A DNA stretch of 35,771 nt. Source: an uncultured Oscillospiraceae bacterium. GTDB taxonomy: Bacteria > Bacillota > Clostridia > Oscillospirales > Oscillospiraceae. Position numbers and translations under genes: made by a program. Location: contig CATNCS010000020.1 of assembly GCA_950097245.1 (NCBI GenBank), positions 1-35,771 on the forward strand, read 5' to 3'. The notes beneath the pieces are model-generated. The model was not told the DNA's origin. It was given only the letters and a program-made list of their open reading frames with translations, and made no database searches. Below, one piece after another: positions 1 through 6,483 of the stretch; position 1 is the first letter of the stretch, and every line of letters begins with the position of its first letter.

Positions 1-178
1 GACCAAAGCCGCGCTCGTCGCCGACCATGACCTCGATCTCCTGCAGAACCTCGATCGCTTCGACGTTGTTGCTTTCGTCAACATCGTCATAGCCCACAGC
101 GCCGGAACCGACGACCATCATGCCCAGCAGCATAACGGAGGCCAGAGTCAGGCTGAGGGCCCGCTTCAGGTTTCTCAT
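1..178 (-). CDS. SLH-domain surface protein, N-terminal part only
   Basis: The start of a minus-strand gene that runs off the left edge of the window; 59 codons are visible. The ATG at 178 is preceded by AAGGAGG (about 187-193). Residues 1-28 form a classic signal peptide: basic MRNLKR, a hydrophobic stretch, then a small-residue cleavage region near GSGAVG. Just after it, residues 30-59 (YDDVDESNN, EAIEVLQEIEVM, GDERGFG) match the opening of an S-layer homology repeat, which binds pyruvylated secondary wall polymer. The protein is therefore probably exported and held on the cell wall. What lies after the SLH start cannot be seen, so enzymatic or adhesive domains remain open. Confidence 0.75.
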   Translation of the reverse strand, partial: MRNLKRALSLTLASVMLLGMMVVGSGAVGYDDVDESNNVEAIEVLQEIEVMVGDERGFG

Positions 179-309
179 TCGGATTTCCTCCTTACAATTT
201 TTTCGGCCTGAGAGGGGCCGGGTTTCGGATAAACCATGGAAAATTTTTTCGTCCTGTCAGCCCTCCGGTAGACCCGGGAGATTTAACATTTTTGAAATCA
301 TTTTCTCTG

Positions 310-338
310 TTTTATCCAAATTTTTCGAGGTTTTTCAA
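310..338 (-). promoter_or_regulatory. Possible promoter of the SLH gene
   Basis: On the minus strand TTGAAA (333-338), 17 bp, then ATAAAA (310-315). It would give a leader of about 125 nt ending at the AAGGAGG of the SLH gene. The -10 is a poor match, so this is tentative. Confidence 0.35.
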
Positions 339-447
339 CTTTTCTCCCTATCACCCCAGTGTCACGATCCTTGCACAGGATTTTTCGTTGAGAAAAGCGG
401 GAGGAAATCCAGAAAAGAGACCTGTTTCCCTGTAAAAAAGTTTCGCT

Positions 448-541
448 GGTAGACATCCGGTAGACGCCCTGAAATATGGAAAGGCCCCCAACCCCTGGGC
501 CGCAGGGGATTGGAGGCCTTTCTGGTAGACATTTGGTAGAC
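448..541. repeat. Paired GGTAGAC direct repeats flanking a hairpin
   Basis: GGTAGAC occurs at 448-454, 459-465, 524-530 and 535-541, with another copy at 267-273. Within each pair the spacing is exactly 11 bp, one helical turn. Between the two pairs sits a long imperfect hairpin (480-522, arms AAAGGCCCCCAA-CCCCT and AGGGGATTGGAGGCCTTT). No gene covers this stretch. The layout resembles arm-type binding sites of a recombinase or a cooperative protein-binding array, but no integrase gene is present nearby. Confidence 0.6.
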
Positions 542-557
542 ACAGGTAAGACAGCAC

Positions 558-585
558 AAAAAAGGGCCGCTCACAGGAGCGGCCC
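558..585 (-). terminator. Intrinsic terminator of the hydroxyacid dehydrogenase gene
   Basis: GGGCCGCT/AGCGGCCC hairpin (564-585) followed on the minus strand by six T, 17 bp past the stop codon at 603. Confidence 0.85.
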
Positions 586-602
586 GGAAAAGTTATATTT
601 AC

Positions 603-1544
603 CTACTGGAGATTCAGGGCCTCTTTCACCTTGCTGATGATGTGAGCGCCAATATCCCGGGAGGCGTCCACGGTCTGAGCACCCAAGTGGGGAGTGACGA
701 TAAAGTTATCGCAGCCGAACAGGGGGGAGTCGAAGCCTGCACCCTCGGTGAGGCCGCCGGCAGCCAGCTCGTTCTCCATCACGTCGGAGGCGTAGCCGCC
801 GATCTTGCCGGCCTTCAGAGCCTCGTACATATCCTGTTCGTTGACGATGCCGCCACGGGCCATGTTCAGAACAACGGCGTCATCCTTCATCCCGGCAATA
901 GACTGGGCATTGAACAGATTTTTGGTCTCGGGAGTGAGGGGCATGTGGATGGTTACAAAGTCAGATACCTTCAGCACCTCCTCAATGGACATGCTCTTGG
1001 CGTGCTGCTGCTCGAAGACCTCGGCGGGGAGGTAGGGGTCATAGGCCACCACGTCCATCAGGAAGGCCCGGGCCAGCTCGCCCACCCGCTGACCGATGCG
1101 GCCAAAGCCCAGCACGCCCAGGGTCTTGCCCCGGAGCTCGCGGCCCACAAACTTATACTTGTCCCAGTTCTTATTGATCTTTACGTCATTGCAGGCGGGG
1201 ATGGTGTGGCGGGACATATCCAGCATCTTGGAGATAGTCAGCTCGGCCACGGCGTTGCCGTTGAGGCCGGGGGCGTTAAAGACCTGCACCCCGTTGGCCT
1301 TGGCGGTGTCCATGTCGATGTGGTTCAGGCCCACGGAGCAGACGCCGATGACCTTCAGCTTCTTGGCGGCGTCCAGGATCTCCTTGTTGATGGCGGGGTC
1401 CACCCGCATGATGAGAACCTCATAGTCGCCGATCATGCCGGCCAGCTCGGCCTGAGTGGGGAGGATCCTGGTGTCCACTTCCATGTACTTGCCAAGTTCC
1501 TCAGCGATGGCGGGGGAGACGACGTCGATGATGAGACATTTCAT
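603..1544 (-). CDS. D-2-hydroxyacid dehydrogenase, phosphoglycerate dehydrogenase-like
   Basis: 313 aa. NAD-dependent oxidoreductase of the D-isomer-specific 2-hydroxyacid dehydrogenase family, which interconverts 2-keto acids and D-2-hydroxyacids. The Rossmann nucleotide motif LGFGRIG is at about 145-151. The catalytic triad is readable as Arg230 (NMARGGIVNE), Glu259 (DVMENE) and His286 (TPHLGAQT). The length matches short SerA forms that lack the C-terminal ACT/serine-binding domain, so a strict serine-biosynthesis role is not proven; hydroxypyruvate, glyoxylate or another keto acid is possible. The ATG at 1544 was chosen because AAGGAAGG lies upstream and the protein then begins at the usual family start (MKCLIIDVV); further upstream codons read through the promoter. 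It is divergent from a LysR gene, the usual sign that LysR controls it. Confidence 0.85.
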   Translation of the reverse strand: MKCLIIDVVSPAIAEELGKYMEVDTRILPTQAELAGMIGDYEVLIMRVDPAINKEILDAAKKLKVIGVCSVGLNHIDMDTAKANGVQVFNAPGLNGNAVAELTISKMLDMSRHTIPACNDVKINKNWDKYKFVGRELRGKTLGVLGFGRIGQRVGELARAFLMDVVAYDPYLPAEVFEQQHAKSMSIEEVLKVSDFVTIHMPLTPETKNLFNAQSIAGMKDDAVVLNMARGGIVNEQDMYEALKAGKIGGYASDVMENELAAGGLTEGAGFDSPLFGCDNFIVTPHLGAQTVDASRDIGAHIISKVKEALNLQ

Positions 1545-1610
1545 AAGCCAACATTCCTTCCTTACTATAAAATTTGGGCCGCAGCCCGGTTCAAACATCT
1601 TCTGTCCATT

Positions 1611-1639
1611 ATTATGCCATATTTTTTCCCTTTTGGGAA
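1611..1639 (-). promoter_or_regulatory. Promoter of the dehydrogenase with overlapping dyad
   Basis: Minus strand TTCCCA (1634-1639), 17 bp, CATAAT (1611-1616). The -35 lies inside the dyad TTCCC-TTTT-GGGAA (1626-1639), a candidate operator for the divergent LysR protein. Confidence 0.5.
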
Positions 1640-1657
1640 GTACATTTTTGTCGAGGG

Positions 1658-1686
1658 TTGCCACAATCTTTTGGCTGTGGTATAAT
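1658..1686 (+). promoter_or_regulatory. Consensus promoter of the LysR gene
   Basis: TTGCCA (1658-1663), exactly 17 bp, TATAAT (1681-1686). Transcription would start near 1693, giving a leader of about 26 nt before the GTG at 1719. Confidence 0.75.
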
Positions 1687-1718
1687 GGCTTATACACCAA
1701 AAAAAGCGGGGCGTTTTT

Positions 1719-2651
1719 GTGAACTTTCAACATTTAAAGTATTTCCTCATGGTGGCGGAGGAGCTGAACATCACCCGGGCGGCGGAACGGCTGTACATCT
1801 CTCAGCAGTCTCTGTCCAACCACATCGGCAACCTGGAGCGGGAGCTGGACGTAAAGCTCTTTACCCGGTCGCCCAAGCTGTCGCTGACCTACGCGGGGGG
1901 ACTGCTGGTGGACACGGCCACCCAGATTCTGGACCTGCACAGTCAATACCTGTCCAAGGTGGGGGACATCAACAAGCAGTACATGGGGGTGCTCCGGGTG
2001 GGCATCTCCCACACCTGCGGGCTGGCCCTGCTGCCGGATATCCTGCCCCAATTCCGGACGGAATTTCCTCAGGTGGAGTTCTCTCTCTTCGAGGGCAATT
2101 CCACCCAGCTGGAGGACGAGCTTTCCCACGGGCGGGCCGACCTGATTATCTGCTTTCAGCCCATCATCATGGAGGGCGTCACCACCGTCCCCCTGAAAGA
2201 ACAGCAGCTGGTGATGGTGGTGCCAAAGAGCTTTACGGAGGAGCTCTTCGGCAGCCAGGCGGAGGATATCCGCCGCCAGTTTGCCCACGGGGCGGACATT
2301 CAGGTCTTTGAGCACCTGCCCTTTGTGCTCATCAAGCGGGGCAACCGCACCCGGAATATTGTGGACCAGTACTTCAGCCGGTACTACTTCAAGCCCCAGC
2401 TGATTCTGGAAACCGAAAACACCGTCACCACTCTGGCCATGGCCCAGGCGGGCATCGGAATCACCATCTGTCCGGAGCTGTTTTTGCGGGCCATCCCGGC
2501 GCCCACGCCGGGCTCGGCGGGCGTAGACCTGTTTCCCCTTACCGACCCCTCCACCTTCAGCAAGCTGGTGGCCGGCTACCGGGAAAGCCGGTATCTCTCC
2601 CACTTCGGCCACCGGTTTATCGAAATCGCCCAGGACGTCCTGGCGCTGTAA
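1719..2651 (+). CDS. LysR-family transcriptional regulator
   Basis: 310 aa, the normal LysR length. Residues 1-60 form the winged helix-turn-helix (MNFQHLKYFLMVAEELNITRAAERLYISQQSLSNHIGNLE), followed by the linker helix and a periplasmic-binding-like effector domain from about 90 to 300. The start is GTG at 1719, which gives the typical family N-terminus; the Shine-Dalgarno is weak (AGCGGGG). It stands back to back with the hydroxyacid dehydrogenase gene, with both promoters inside 175 bp, so it very likely regulates that enzyme in response to a substrate-like ligand. The ligand cannot be read from sequence. Confidence 0.9.
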   Translation: MNFQHLKYFLMVAEELNITRAAERLYISQQSLSNHIGNLERELDVKLFTRSPKLSLTYAGGLLVDTATQILDLHSQYLSKVGDINKQYMGVLRVGISHTCGLALLPDILPQFRTEFPQVEFSLFEGNSTQLEDELSHGRADLIICFQPIIMEGVTTVPLKEQQLVMVVPKSFTEELFGSQAEDIRRQFAHGADIQVFEHLPFVLIKRGNRTRNIVDQYFSRYYFKPQLILETENTVTTLAMAQAGIGITICPELFLRAIPAPTPGSAGVDLFPLTDPSTFSKLVAGYRESRYLSHFGHRFIEIAQDVLAL

Positions 2652-2654
2652 GAA

Positions 2655-2687
2655 AACAGAGCCAGACCTTACAGTCTTGGCTCTGTT
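2655..2687 (+). terminator. Hairpin after the LysR gene
   Basis: AACAGAGCCA-GA paired with TCTTGGCTCTGTT, immediately after the stop. The T tract is poor, so it is either a weak terminator or a 3'-end stabilising hairpin. Confidence 0.5.
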
Positions 2688-2788
2688 GCTTCAACCGCAA
2701 ATACATTCTTCACCACAAGGAGTATTCGTATCTGCGCGTTTTAAAATAAGCGGGGAAAATCGATTTCCTTTCAGCCCTGCGCCCAAAA

Positions 2789-2900
2789 CCAAACCGCAAC
2801 CCAGCGAAGCGGTTGCGGTTTGGAAAGGAGGAGCAGCGGAATGAGCGCGCTCTGACTTTTGAAAAAAGTCGGAGCAAACGATATGAAGCTTGCTCCGACG
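2789..2900 (-). repeat. tRNA-adjacent hairpin repeat, copy 1 (after tRNA-Lys)
   Basis: The element begins right after the encoded CCA of tRNA-Lys. Reading on the minus strand it holds a terminator-like hairpin (2868-2899), a conserved linker of about 23 nt with the core CGCTCATTCCGCTGCTCCTCC-like sequence, and a perfect 13-bp hairpin (2789-2801 with 2811-2823) with loop CAGCGAAGC (plus strand). A second copy lies at 3175-3281. The two 13-bp stems differ at three positions, and every change is matched on the opposite arm. Confidence 0.7.
2862..2899 (-). terminator. Terminator of the tRNA cluster
   Basis: GTCGGAGCAA.. paired with ..TTTGCTCCGAC, then TTTTTT on the minus strand, starting one base after the tRNA-Lys CCA. 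It is built from the first hairpin of repeat copy 1. Confidence 0.75.
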
Positions 2901-2976
2901 TGGTGACCCGTCGGGGATTCGAACCCCGGACCCACGGCTTAAAAGGCAGTTGCTCTACCGGCTGAGCTAACGGGTC
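2901..2976 (-). tRNA. tRNA-Lys (anticodon TTT)
   Basis: 76 nt with encoded CCA. Acceptor GACCCGT pairs with ACGGGTC; D arm AGCTCAGCCGGTAGAGC; anticodon loop CTTTTAA (TTT); T arm CGGGGTTCGAATCCCCG. Last gene of the minus-strand tRNA cluster. Confidence 0.97.
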
Positions 2977-3028
2977 ATTTTTACATATTTAGAAAGTCAA
3001 ATGCGGACCTCGTTTCCGGCTGACGCCG

Positions 3029-3123
3029 GGCAGTTGCTCATCTCGCCGCCAAGTGCCGCTGTGCGGCGGTTGCGGCTCGAAACGCCCGCCTGCGGGCGGG
3101 TGTACCAACTGAGCTAACGGGTC
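3029..3123 (-). pseudogene. Broken tRNA-Lys-like gene with an insertion
   Basis: On the minus strand 3123-3101 reads as a tRNA 5' part (GACCCGT acceptor strand, TAGCTCAGTTGGTA D arm) nearly identical to tRNA-Lys. About 61 bp of palindromic sequence then intervenes (3040-3100, with CCGCCCGCAGGCGGG and related hairpins). The next 11 nt, GAGCAACTGCC (3029-3039), match tRNA-Lys where it should resume. No anticodon loop, T arm or 3' acceptor follows. It lies between tRNA-Gln and the intact tRNA-Lys and is transcribed with them. The simplest reading is a tRNA-Lys duplicate disrupted by a hairpin-rich repeat. Confidence 0.6.
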
Positions 3124-3174
3124 AAGTATGCAATTTTGCAGGAGAACCTCCTCCGGGCCGCCGCAGGCGGCCCC

Positions 3175-3281
3175 CCAAAACACAAACCAGCGAAGCGTTT
3201 GTGTTTTGGAGAGGAGGAGCAGCGGAATGAGCGAGCTTTCGGCGCAAGCCGGAAGCGAGGGATATGGAGCTTGCGACGACG
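3175..3281 (-). repeat. tRNA-adjacent hairpin repeat, copy 2 (after tRNA-Gln)
   Basis: Starts directly after the CCA of tRNA-Gln with CGTCG, as copy 1 does after tRNA-Lys. It has the 13-bp stem (3175-3187 with 3197-3209), the identical loop CAGCGAAGC, the shared GGAGGAGCAGCGGAATGAGCG segment (about 3212-3232), and a GCTTTCGGC/GCCGGAAGC hairpin at 3235-3256. Unlike copy 1 it lacks the T tract, so transcription can continue to tRNA-Lys. Confidence 0.7.
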
Positions 3282-3356
3282 TGGCAGGGATGGCTGGACT
3301 CGAACCAGCGGATGAGGGAGTCAAAGTCCCTTGCCTTACCACTTGGCTACACCCCT
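3282..3356 (-). tRNA. tRNA-Gln (anticodon TTG)
   Basis: 75 nt with encoded CCA. Acceptor AGGGGTG pairs with CATCCCT (one G-T pair), discriminator G; anticodon loop CTTTGAC (TTG) on an AGGGA/TCCCT stem; T arm GCTGGTTCGAGTCCAGC. Confidence 0.96.
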
Positions 3357-3376
3357 GTATCAACGGGGAAAGGCTT

Positions 3377-3400
3377 GGGCCGGAGCAGAAGCTCCGGCCC
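3377..3400 (-). other. 10-bp perfect hairpin in the Gln-His tRNA spacer
   Basis: GGGCCGGAGC and GCTCCGGCCC with an AGAA loop lie between tRNA-His and tRNA-Gln. There is no T tract, so it is more likely an RNA-processing or spacing element than a terminator. Confidence 0.6.
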
Positions 3401-3413
3401 TGCCGCCTCAATG

Positions 3414-3491
<78 letters not shown>

Positions 3492-3525
3492 ATATCACTG
3501 ATGTCCGGTCACCCCTGAAGCTGGC

Positions 3526-3602
3526 TGGCACGCCTGGAGGGACTCGAACCCCCGGCCCGCTGCTTAGAAGGCAGCTGCTCTATCCACCTGAGCTACAGGC
3601 GC
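3526..3602 (-). tRNA. tRNA-Arg (anticodon TCT)
   Basis: 77 nt with encoded CCA. Acceptor GCGCCTG pairs with CAGGCGT; anticodon loop CTTCTAA (TCT) on GCTGC/GCAGC; T arm GGGGGTTCGAGTCCCTC. It reads AGA/AGG codons. Confidence 0.96.
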
Positions 3603-3605
3603 ATT

Positions 3606-3679
3606 TGGAGCGGGTGATGGGAATCGAACCCACGCGACCAGCTTGGAAGGCTGGGATTCTACCATTGAACTACACCCGC
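3606..3679 (-). tRNA. tRNA-Gly (anticodon TCC)
   Basis: 74 nt with encoded CCA. Acceptor GCGGGTG pairs with CACCCGC; D arm GTTCAATGGTAGAA; anticodon loop CTTCCAA (TCC); T arm GTGGGTTCGATTCCCAT. First gene of the cluster, three bases upstream of tRNA-Arg. Confidence 0.97.
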
Positions 3680-3708
3680 ATGGTGTTTCTTCTCACATCA
3701 GCCTAAGC

Positions 3709-3737
3709 ATACTATCATATTTTTCAATGGCTGTCAA
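3709..3737 (-). promoter_or_regulatory. Promoter of the tRNA cluster
   Basis: Minus strand TTGACA (3732-3737), 17 bp, TAGTAT (3709-3714), about 30 bp before tRNA-Gly. A perfect -35 suits strong stable-RNA expression. Confidence 0.85.
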
Positions 3738-3794
3738 TGGGTTTTTGCAAATTTTCACCGTGAGAACGGGGCCGCCCCAGAGACAGCCCCCCGG

Positions 3795-4634
3795 TCAGCC
3801 GCCGATGAAAAAGATGGTGTCCCCGTCCTGCTTGCTGACCACCTCCACCTCCCCGGTGAGGGGAATGAGGGCCATATTCCGGTACAGCTGCTTTCCGGTG
3901 ACCTGCCAGGAGGCCATGGTACACAGGTAGTTCAAAACATCCTGGACGGGCAGCTCAGGGTCAAAGAACCCCAGCTCGGGCAGGCCGAACTCGCCCAGCC
4001 CCTGGGTCTGCAGGGTGGGTTTCTCCTCCTGGAGGCCCCGGTAGAACCAGAGCCACAGGGTAACCGGGAAGTAGTCCGGGTCCCTCCAGTCCATCTCTCT
4101 CATCCGGGCGCAGTGGGTCAGGTAGTGCTCCCGGCTCACCAGCAGGGCGGTATTGGTCACCGACACCCCCACGGCTTCCTCCAGCTCCAGCAGGGCGGCG
4201 CACAGAAGGCTGAGGTCCCAGCAGGCCCGGCGCTTGCCCTCCAGCGTCTTCCCACCCCCCTTCTGGGCTATGAGCCAGAAGGACTTATGGCTGACAAACG
4301 CCTCCTCTTCCTCGGGTCTCAGCAGCATATTGTACTTGACCTTTGCGGCAATGTCCTGCTCCTCCCGGGGAACCGGCATGGGCAGATAGGAGCACCAGAA
4401 CTCCAGGCCGTCCGCCGTGACGGTAAAGGCGGGCACCAGGGGATGGCTGCGGTCAATATCGCTCACCGAATTGTCCCCAAAGGCCCTTCGGAGCAGCGCA
4501 ATGGCCGGGTCAATGTCCTCCAGCACCCGGTCCATCAGCAGCAGGGCCATGGTGTCCTCCTTCGGAGGCTTGGGCCACTCGCTTTTCGGCGCGGGCTCCG
4601 GCGCTTTCTTCCTGAAACGGTCAAACAGTCCCAT
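3795..4634 (-). CDS. DUF4261-type protein
   Basis: 279 aa, soluble, no signal peptide. The sequence plan matches DUF4261 proteins: an early segment MALLLMDRVLEDIDPAIALLRRAFGD, then FWCSYLPMPVPREE, then a region with the conserved HKSFWLIAQKGGGKT and the helix LLCAALLELEEAVGV, then a tail with ITFF-like DGDTIFFIGG. Function of the family is unknown. The ATG at 4634 has GAAAGGAA upstream; an earlier in-frame ATG would lie inside the repeat at 4656-4705 and was rejected. It lies downstream of pyrB on the same strand but is separated from it by that hairpin repeat, so co-transcription is uncertain. Confidence 0.75.
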   Translation of the reverse strand: MGLFDRFRKKAPEPAPKSEWPKPPKEDTMALLLMDRVLEDIDPAIALLRRAFGDNSVSDIDRSHPLVPAFTVTADGLEFWCSYLPMPVPREEQDIAAKVKYNMLLRPEEEEAFVSHKSFWLIAQKGGGKTLEGKRRACWDLSLLCAALLELEEAVGVSVTNTALLVSREHYLTHCARMREMDWRDPDYFPVTLWLWFYRGLQEEKPTLQTQGLGEFGLPELGFFDPELPVQDVLNYLCTMASWQVTGKQLYRNMALIPLTGEVEVVSKQDGDTIFFIGG

Positions 4635-4655
4635 GGTACAAATTCCTTTCTTCTG

Positions 4656-4705
4656 TGTAGGGGCGGACATTGTCCGCCCGCGGGCGCGCAATGCGCGCCC
4701 CTACA
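4656..4705. repeat. TGTAGGGGCG two-hairpin dispersed repeat, 50 bp
   Basis: Ends are inverted (TGTAGGGGCG and CGCCCCTACA). Inside are two palindromes, GGGCGGACATTGTCCGCCC and GGGCGCGCAATGCGCGCCC. Related copies are at 14074-14150 and 32179-32427. It fills almost the whole gap between pyrB and the DUF4261 gene. Small size, inverted ends and lack of coding suggest a MITE-like or REP-like element. Confidence 0.8.
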
Positions 4706-4713
4706 TAGGCTCT

Positions 4714-5775
4714 CTACCCCAGCGCCGAATCGCAGAAGGCGCAGCAGTCCACCCCGCCGTTCTTTTTCACCAGGGGCGGGAGGTAGGGCTGGGTCCGGGT
4801 GATGCACCGGGGGTTGCGGCAGACGGGCCTTGTGCCGATCTCCACCGCCTCAGTGCGGTCCAGCCTGGGCTGGTTGGCCAGGTCGGCCAGCAGGGACATC
4901 CGGGCGAACATGCCGTACCGGGCCTGGTCGAAGTACACCGCCCGAGGGTCGTCGTCCACATCCACGGCGATCTCATCCACCCGGGGCAGGGGGTGCATCA
5001 CCAGCATGTGCTCCTTGGCCCGCTCCAGCTTCCGCCGGGTGAGGATGTAGATCCCCTTGTTCCGCTCGTACTCCAGGGGGTCCACAAACCGCTCCCGCTG
5101 GATGCGGGTCATGTACAGCACGTCCAGCTGGGGGATGACCGCCTCCAGGCCGGTGACCTCGGTAAAGCGCATGTCGTTCTCCCGCATGAAAGCCCGCATG
5201 TAGTCGGGGACGGCCAGCTCCCGGGGGGAGATGAGGAAAAACCGGATGTTGTCAAACTTTGCCAGGGCCTTGATAAGGGAGTGGACGGTGCGGCCGTTCT
5301 TCAAATCGCCGCACAGGCCCACAGACAGGCCGTCCACATGGCCCAGCAGCCGGGTGATGGTGGTCAGGTCGGCGGTGGTCTGGGTGGGGTGCATGTGGCC
5401 GCCGTCGCCGGCATTGACCACCGGCACGTGGGAGTACAGCGATGCCGCCTTGGCCGCCCCCTCCCAGGGGGTGCGCATGACGATGACGTCGGCGTAGCCC
5501 GATACCATCTTGACGGTGTCCTTCAGGGTCTCCCCCTTGGCCACCGAGGAGGAGTTGGGGTCGGCGAAGCCGAAGACCGTCCCCCCCAGGCGGAGCATGG
5601 CGGTCTGGAAGGAGAAGTTGGTGCGGGTGGAGGGCTCGTAAAACAGGGAGGCCATCACCCTGCCCCGGCAGACGTCGATGTACTGCTGGGGGTCGTCCAT
5701 AATTTTGCCGGCCCGGGCGTAGAGCTTGTCCCACTCCCGGCGGGACAGGTCCCCAAAGTCGATCAAATGCCGCAT
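4714..5775 (-). CDS. pyrB: Aspartate carbamoyltransferase with fused PyrI-like zinc tail
   Basis: 353 aa; carbamoyl phosphate + aspartate to carbamoyl aspartate, the first committed step of pyrimidine synthesis. The carbamoyl-phosphate loop is EPSTRTNFSF (STRT at 49-52), the flexible-loop region is SSVAKGETLKDT, and HPLPR marks the aspartate domain. The family is usually about 305 aa; here about 45 residues are added. That tail has four cysteines at about 319, 324, 345 and 348 (C-x4-C-x20-C-x2-C). This is the spacing style of the zinc domain of the regulatory chain PyrI, but the PyrI nucleotide-binding domain is missing. ATG at 5775 has AAGGAGCG upstream. It stands alone, without other pyr genes in view. 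Confidence 0.93.
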   Translation of the reverse strand: MRHLIDFGDLSRREWDKLYARAGKIMDDPQQYIDVCRGRVMASLFYEPSTRTNFSFQTAMLRLGGTVFGFADPNSSSVAKGETLKDTVKMVSGYADVIVMRTPWEGAAKAASLYSHVPVVNAGDGGHMHPTQTTADLTTITRLLGHVDGLSVGLCGDLKNGRTVHSLIKALAKFDNIRFFLISPRELAVPDYMRAFMRENDMRFTEVTGLEAVIPQLDVLYMTRIQRERFVDPLEYERNKGIYILTRRKLERAKEHMLVMHPLPRVDEIAVDVDDDPRAVYFDQARYGMFARMSLLADLANQPRLDRTEAVEIGTRPVCRNPRCITRTQPYLPPLVKKNGGVDCCAFCDSALG

Positions 5776-5812
5776 TCCAACCGCTCCTTACTTCCCCTTT
5801 TTTCTTCCAAAT

Positions 5813-5841
5813 ATCCTACCATAAAGCGATGGTTTGCGCAA
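5813..5841 (-). promoter_or_regulatory. Promoter of pyrB
   Basis: Minus strand TTGCGC (5836-5841), 17 bp, TAGGAT (5813-5818). The leader is about 30 nt, too short for a PyrR attenuator. Confidence 0.6.
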
Positions 5842-5918
5842 TAGGCGCTTCTTCAAAATCTTCCGTATAACTCCCCTCCAATTTCCACATCCTAACAGGC
5901 AGAATGGAGGGGTTTTTC

Positions 5919-6443
5919 ATGCTCTGGTTCTGGAGCTTTGTGGCCTACAGCTTTATGGGTTTTCTGCTGGAGACGGCCTTCGCCGCCCTGACCGGCGGGC
6001 ATCCGGACCGGAAGGGGCTGCTGGTGCTGCCCCTGTGTCCGGTGTACGGGGCGGGGGCCTGCCTGATCCTGGCCCTGCCCGGGTGGGTGGATGAGCGGCC
6101 CTGGGCGCTGTTCCTGCTGGGCGGGCTGGCCGCCACAGCGGCGGAGTACCTGGCGGCCCTGTACCACGAGAAGGTGCTGGGGGTGTCCTTCTGGAGCTAC
6201 GACGGCCTGCCCGGCAGCATCCAGGACCGGGTGTGTCTGCCCTTCTCTCTGGCCTGGGGGCTGCTGTCTCTGGAGCTGACCCGCCATGTCCACCCCCTGC
6301 TGGCCCCCTGGCTGGCCCGGATTCCCGCCCCGGTGGGCTGGCTGGCTCTGGCCACCCTGCTGACGGACGGGATCCTCACCGCCGCCCTGCTGCGGAGCAC
6401 CGGGGACACCGCCTCTCTCCGGTGGTACGCCCGCACCCCCTGA
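5919..6443 (+). CDS. CmpB/DUF1113-type multispanning membrane protein
   Basis: 174 aa, four to five hydrophobic segments. The N-terminus MLWFWSFVAYSFMGFLLETAF and the block RKGLLVLPLCPVYGAGACLIL match the ABC_trans_CmpB family (putative ABC-transporter type IV, common in Firmicutes), including the G-x-L-x-x-P-x-C-P-x-Y-G signature and the YHEKVLGVSFWSYDGLPG segment. Transport substrate is unknown and no ATPase is adjacent. Start chosen at 5919 because GGAGGGG (5906-5912) sits six bases upstream; an in-frame ATG at 5904 would overlap that ribosome site. It is divergent from pyrB and ends at a bidirectional terminator. Confidence 0.75.
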   Translation: MLWFWSFVAYSFMGFLLETAFAALTGGHPDRKGLLVLPLCPVYGAGACLILALPGWVDERPWALFLLGGLAATAAEYLAALYHEKVLGVSFWSYDGLPGSIQDRVCLPFSLAWGLLSLELTRHVHPLLAPWLARIPAPVGWLALATLLTDGILTAALLRSTGDTASLRWYARTP

Positions 6444-6446
6444 CGC

Positions 6447-6482
6447 AAAAATGACCGCCGGCGTAAAACCGGCGGTCATTTT
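6447..6482. terminator. Bidirectional terminator
   Basis: AAAATGACCGCCGG and CCGGCGGTCATTTT hairpin between the convergent CmpB-family gene and the small membrane protein; both flanks are A/T tracts. Confidence 0.85.
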
Positions 6483-6483
6483 C

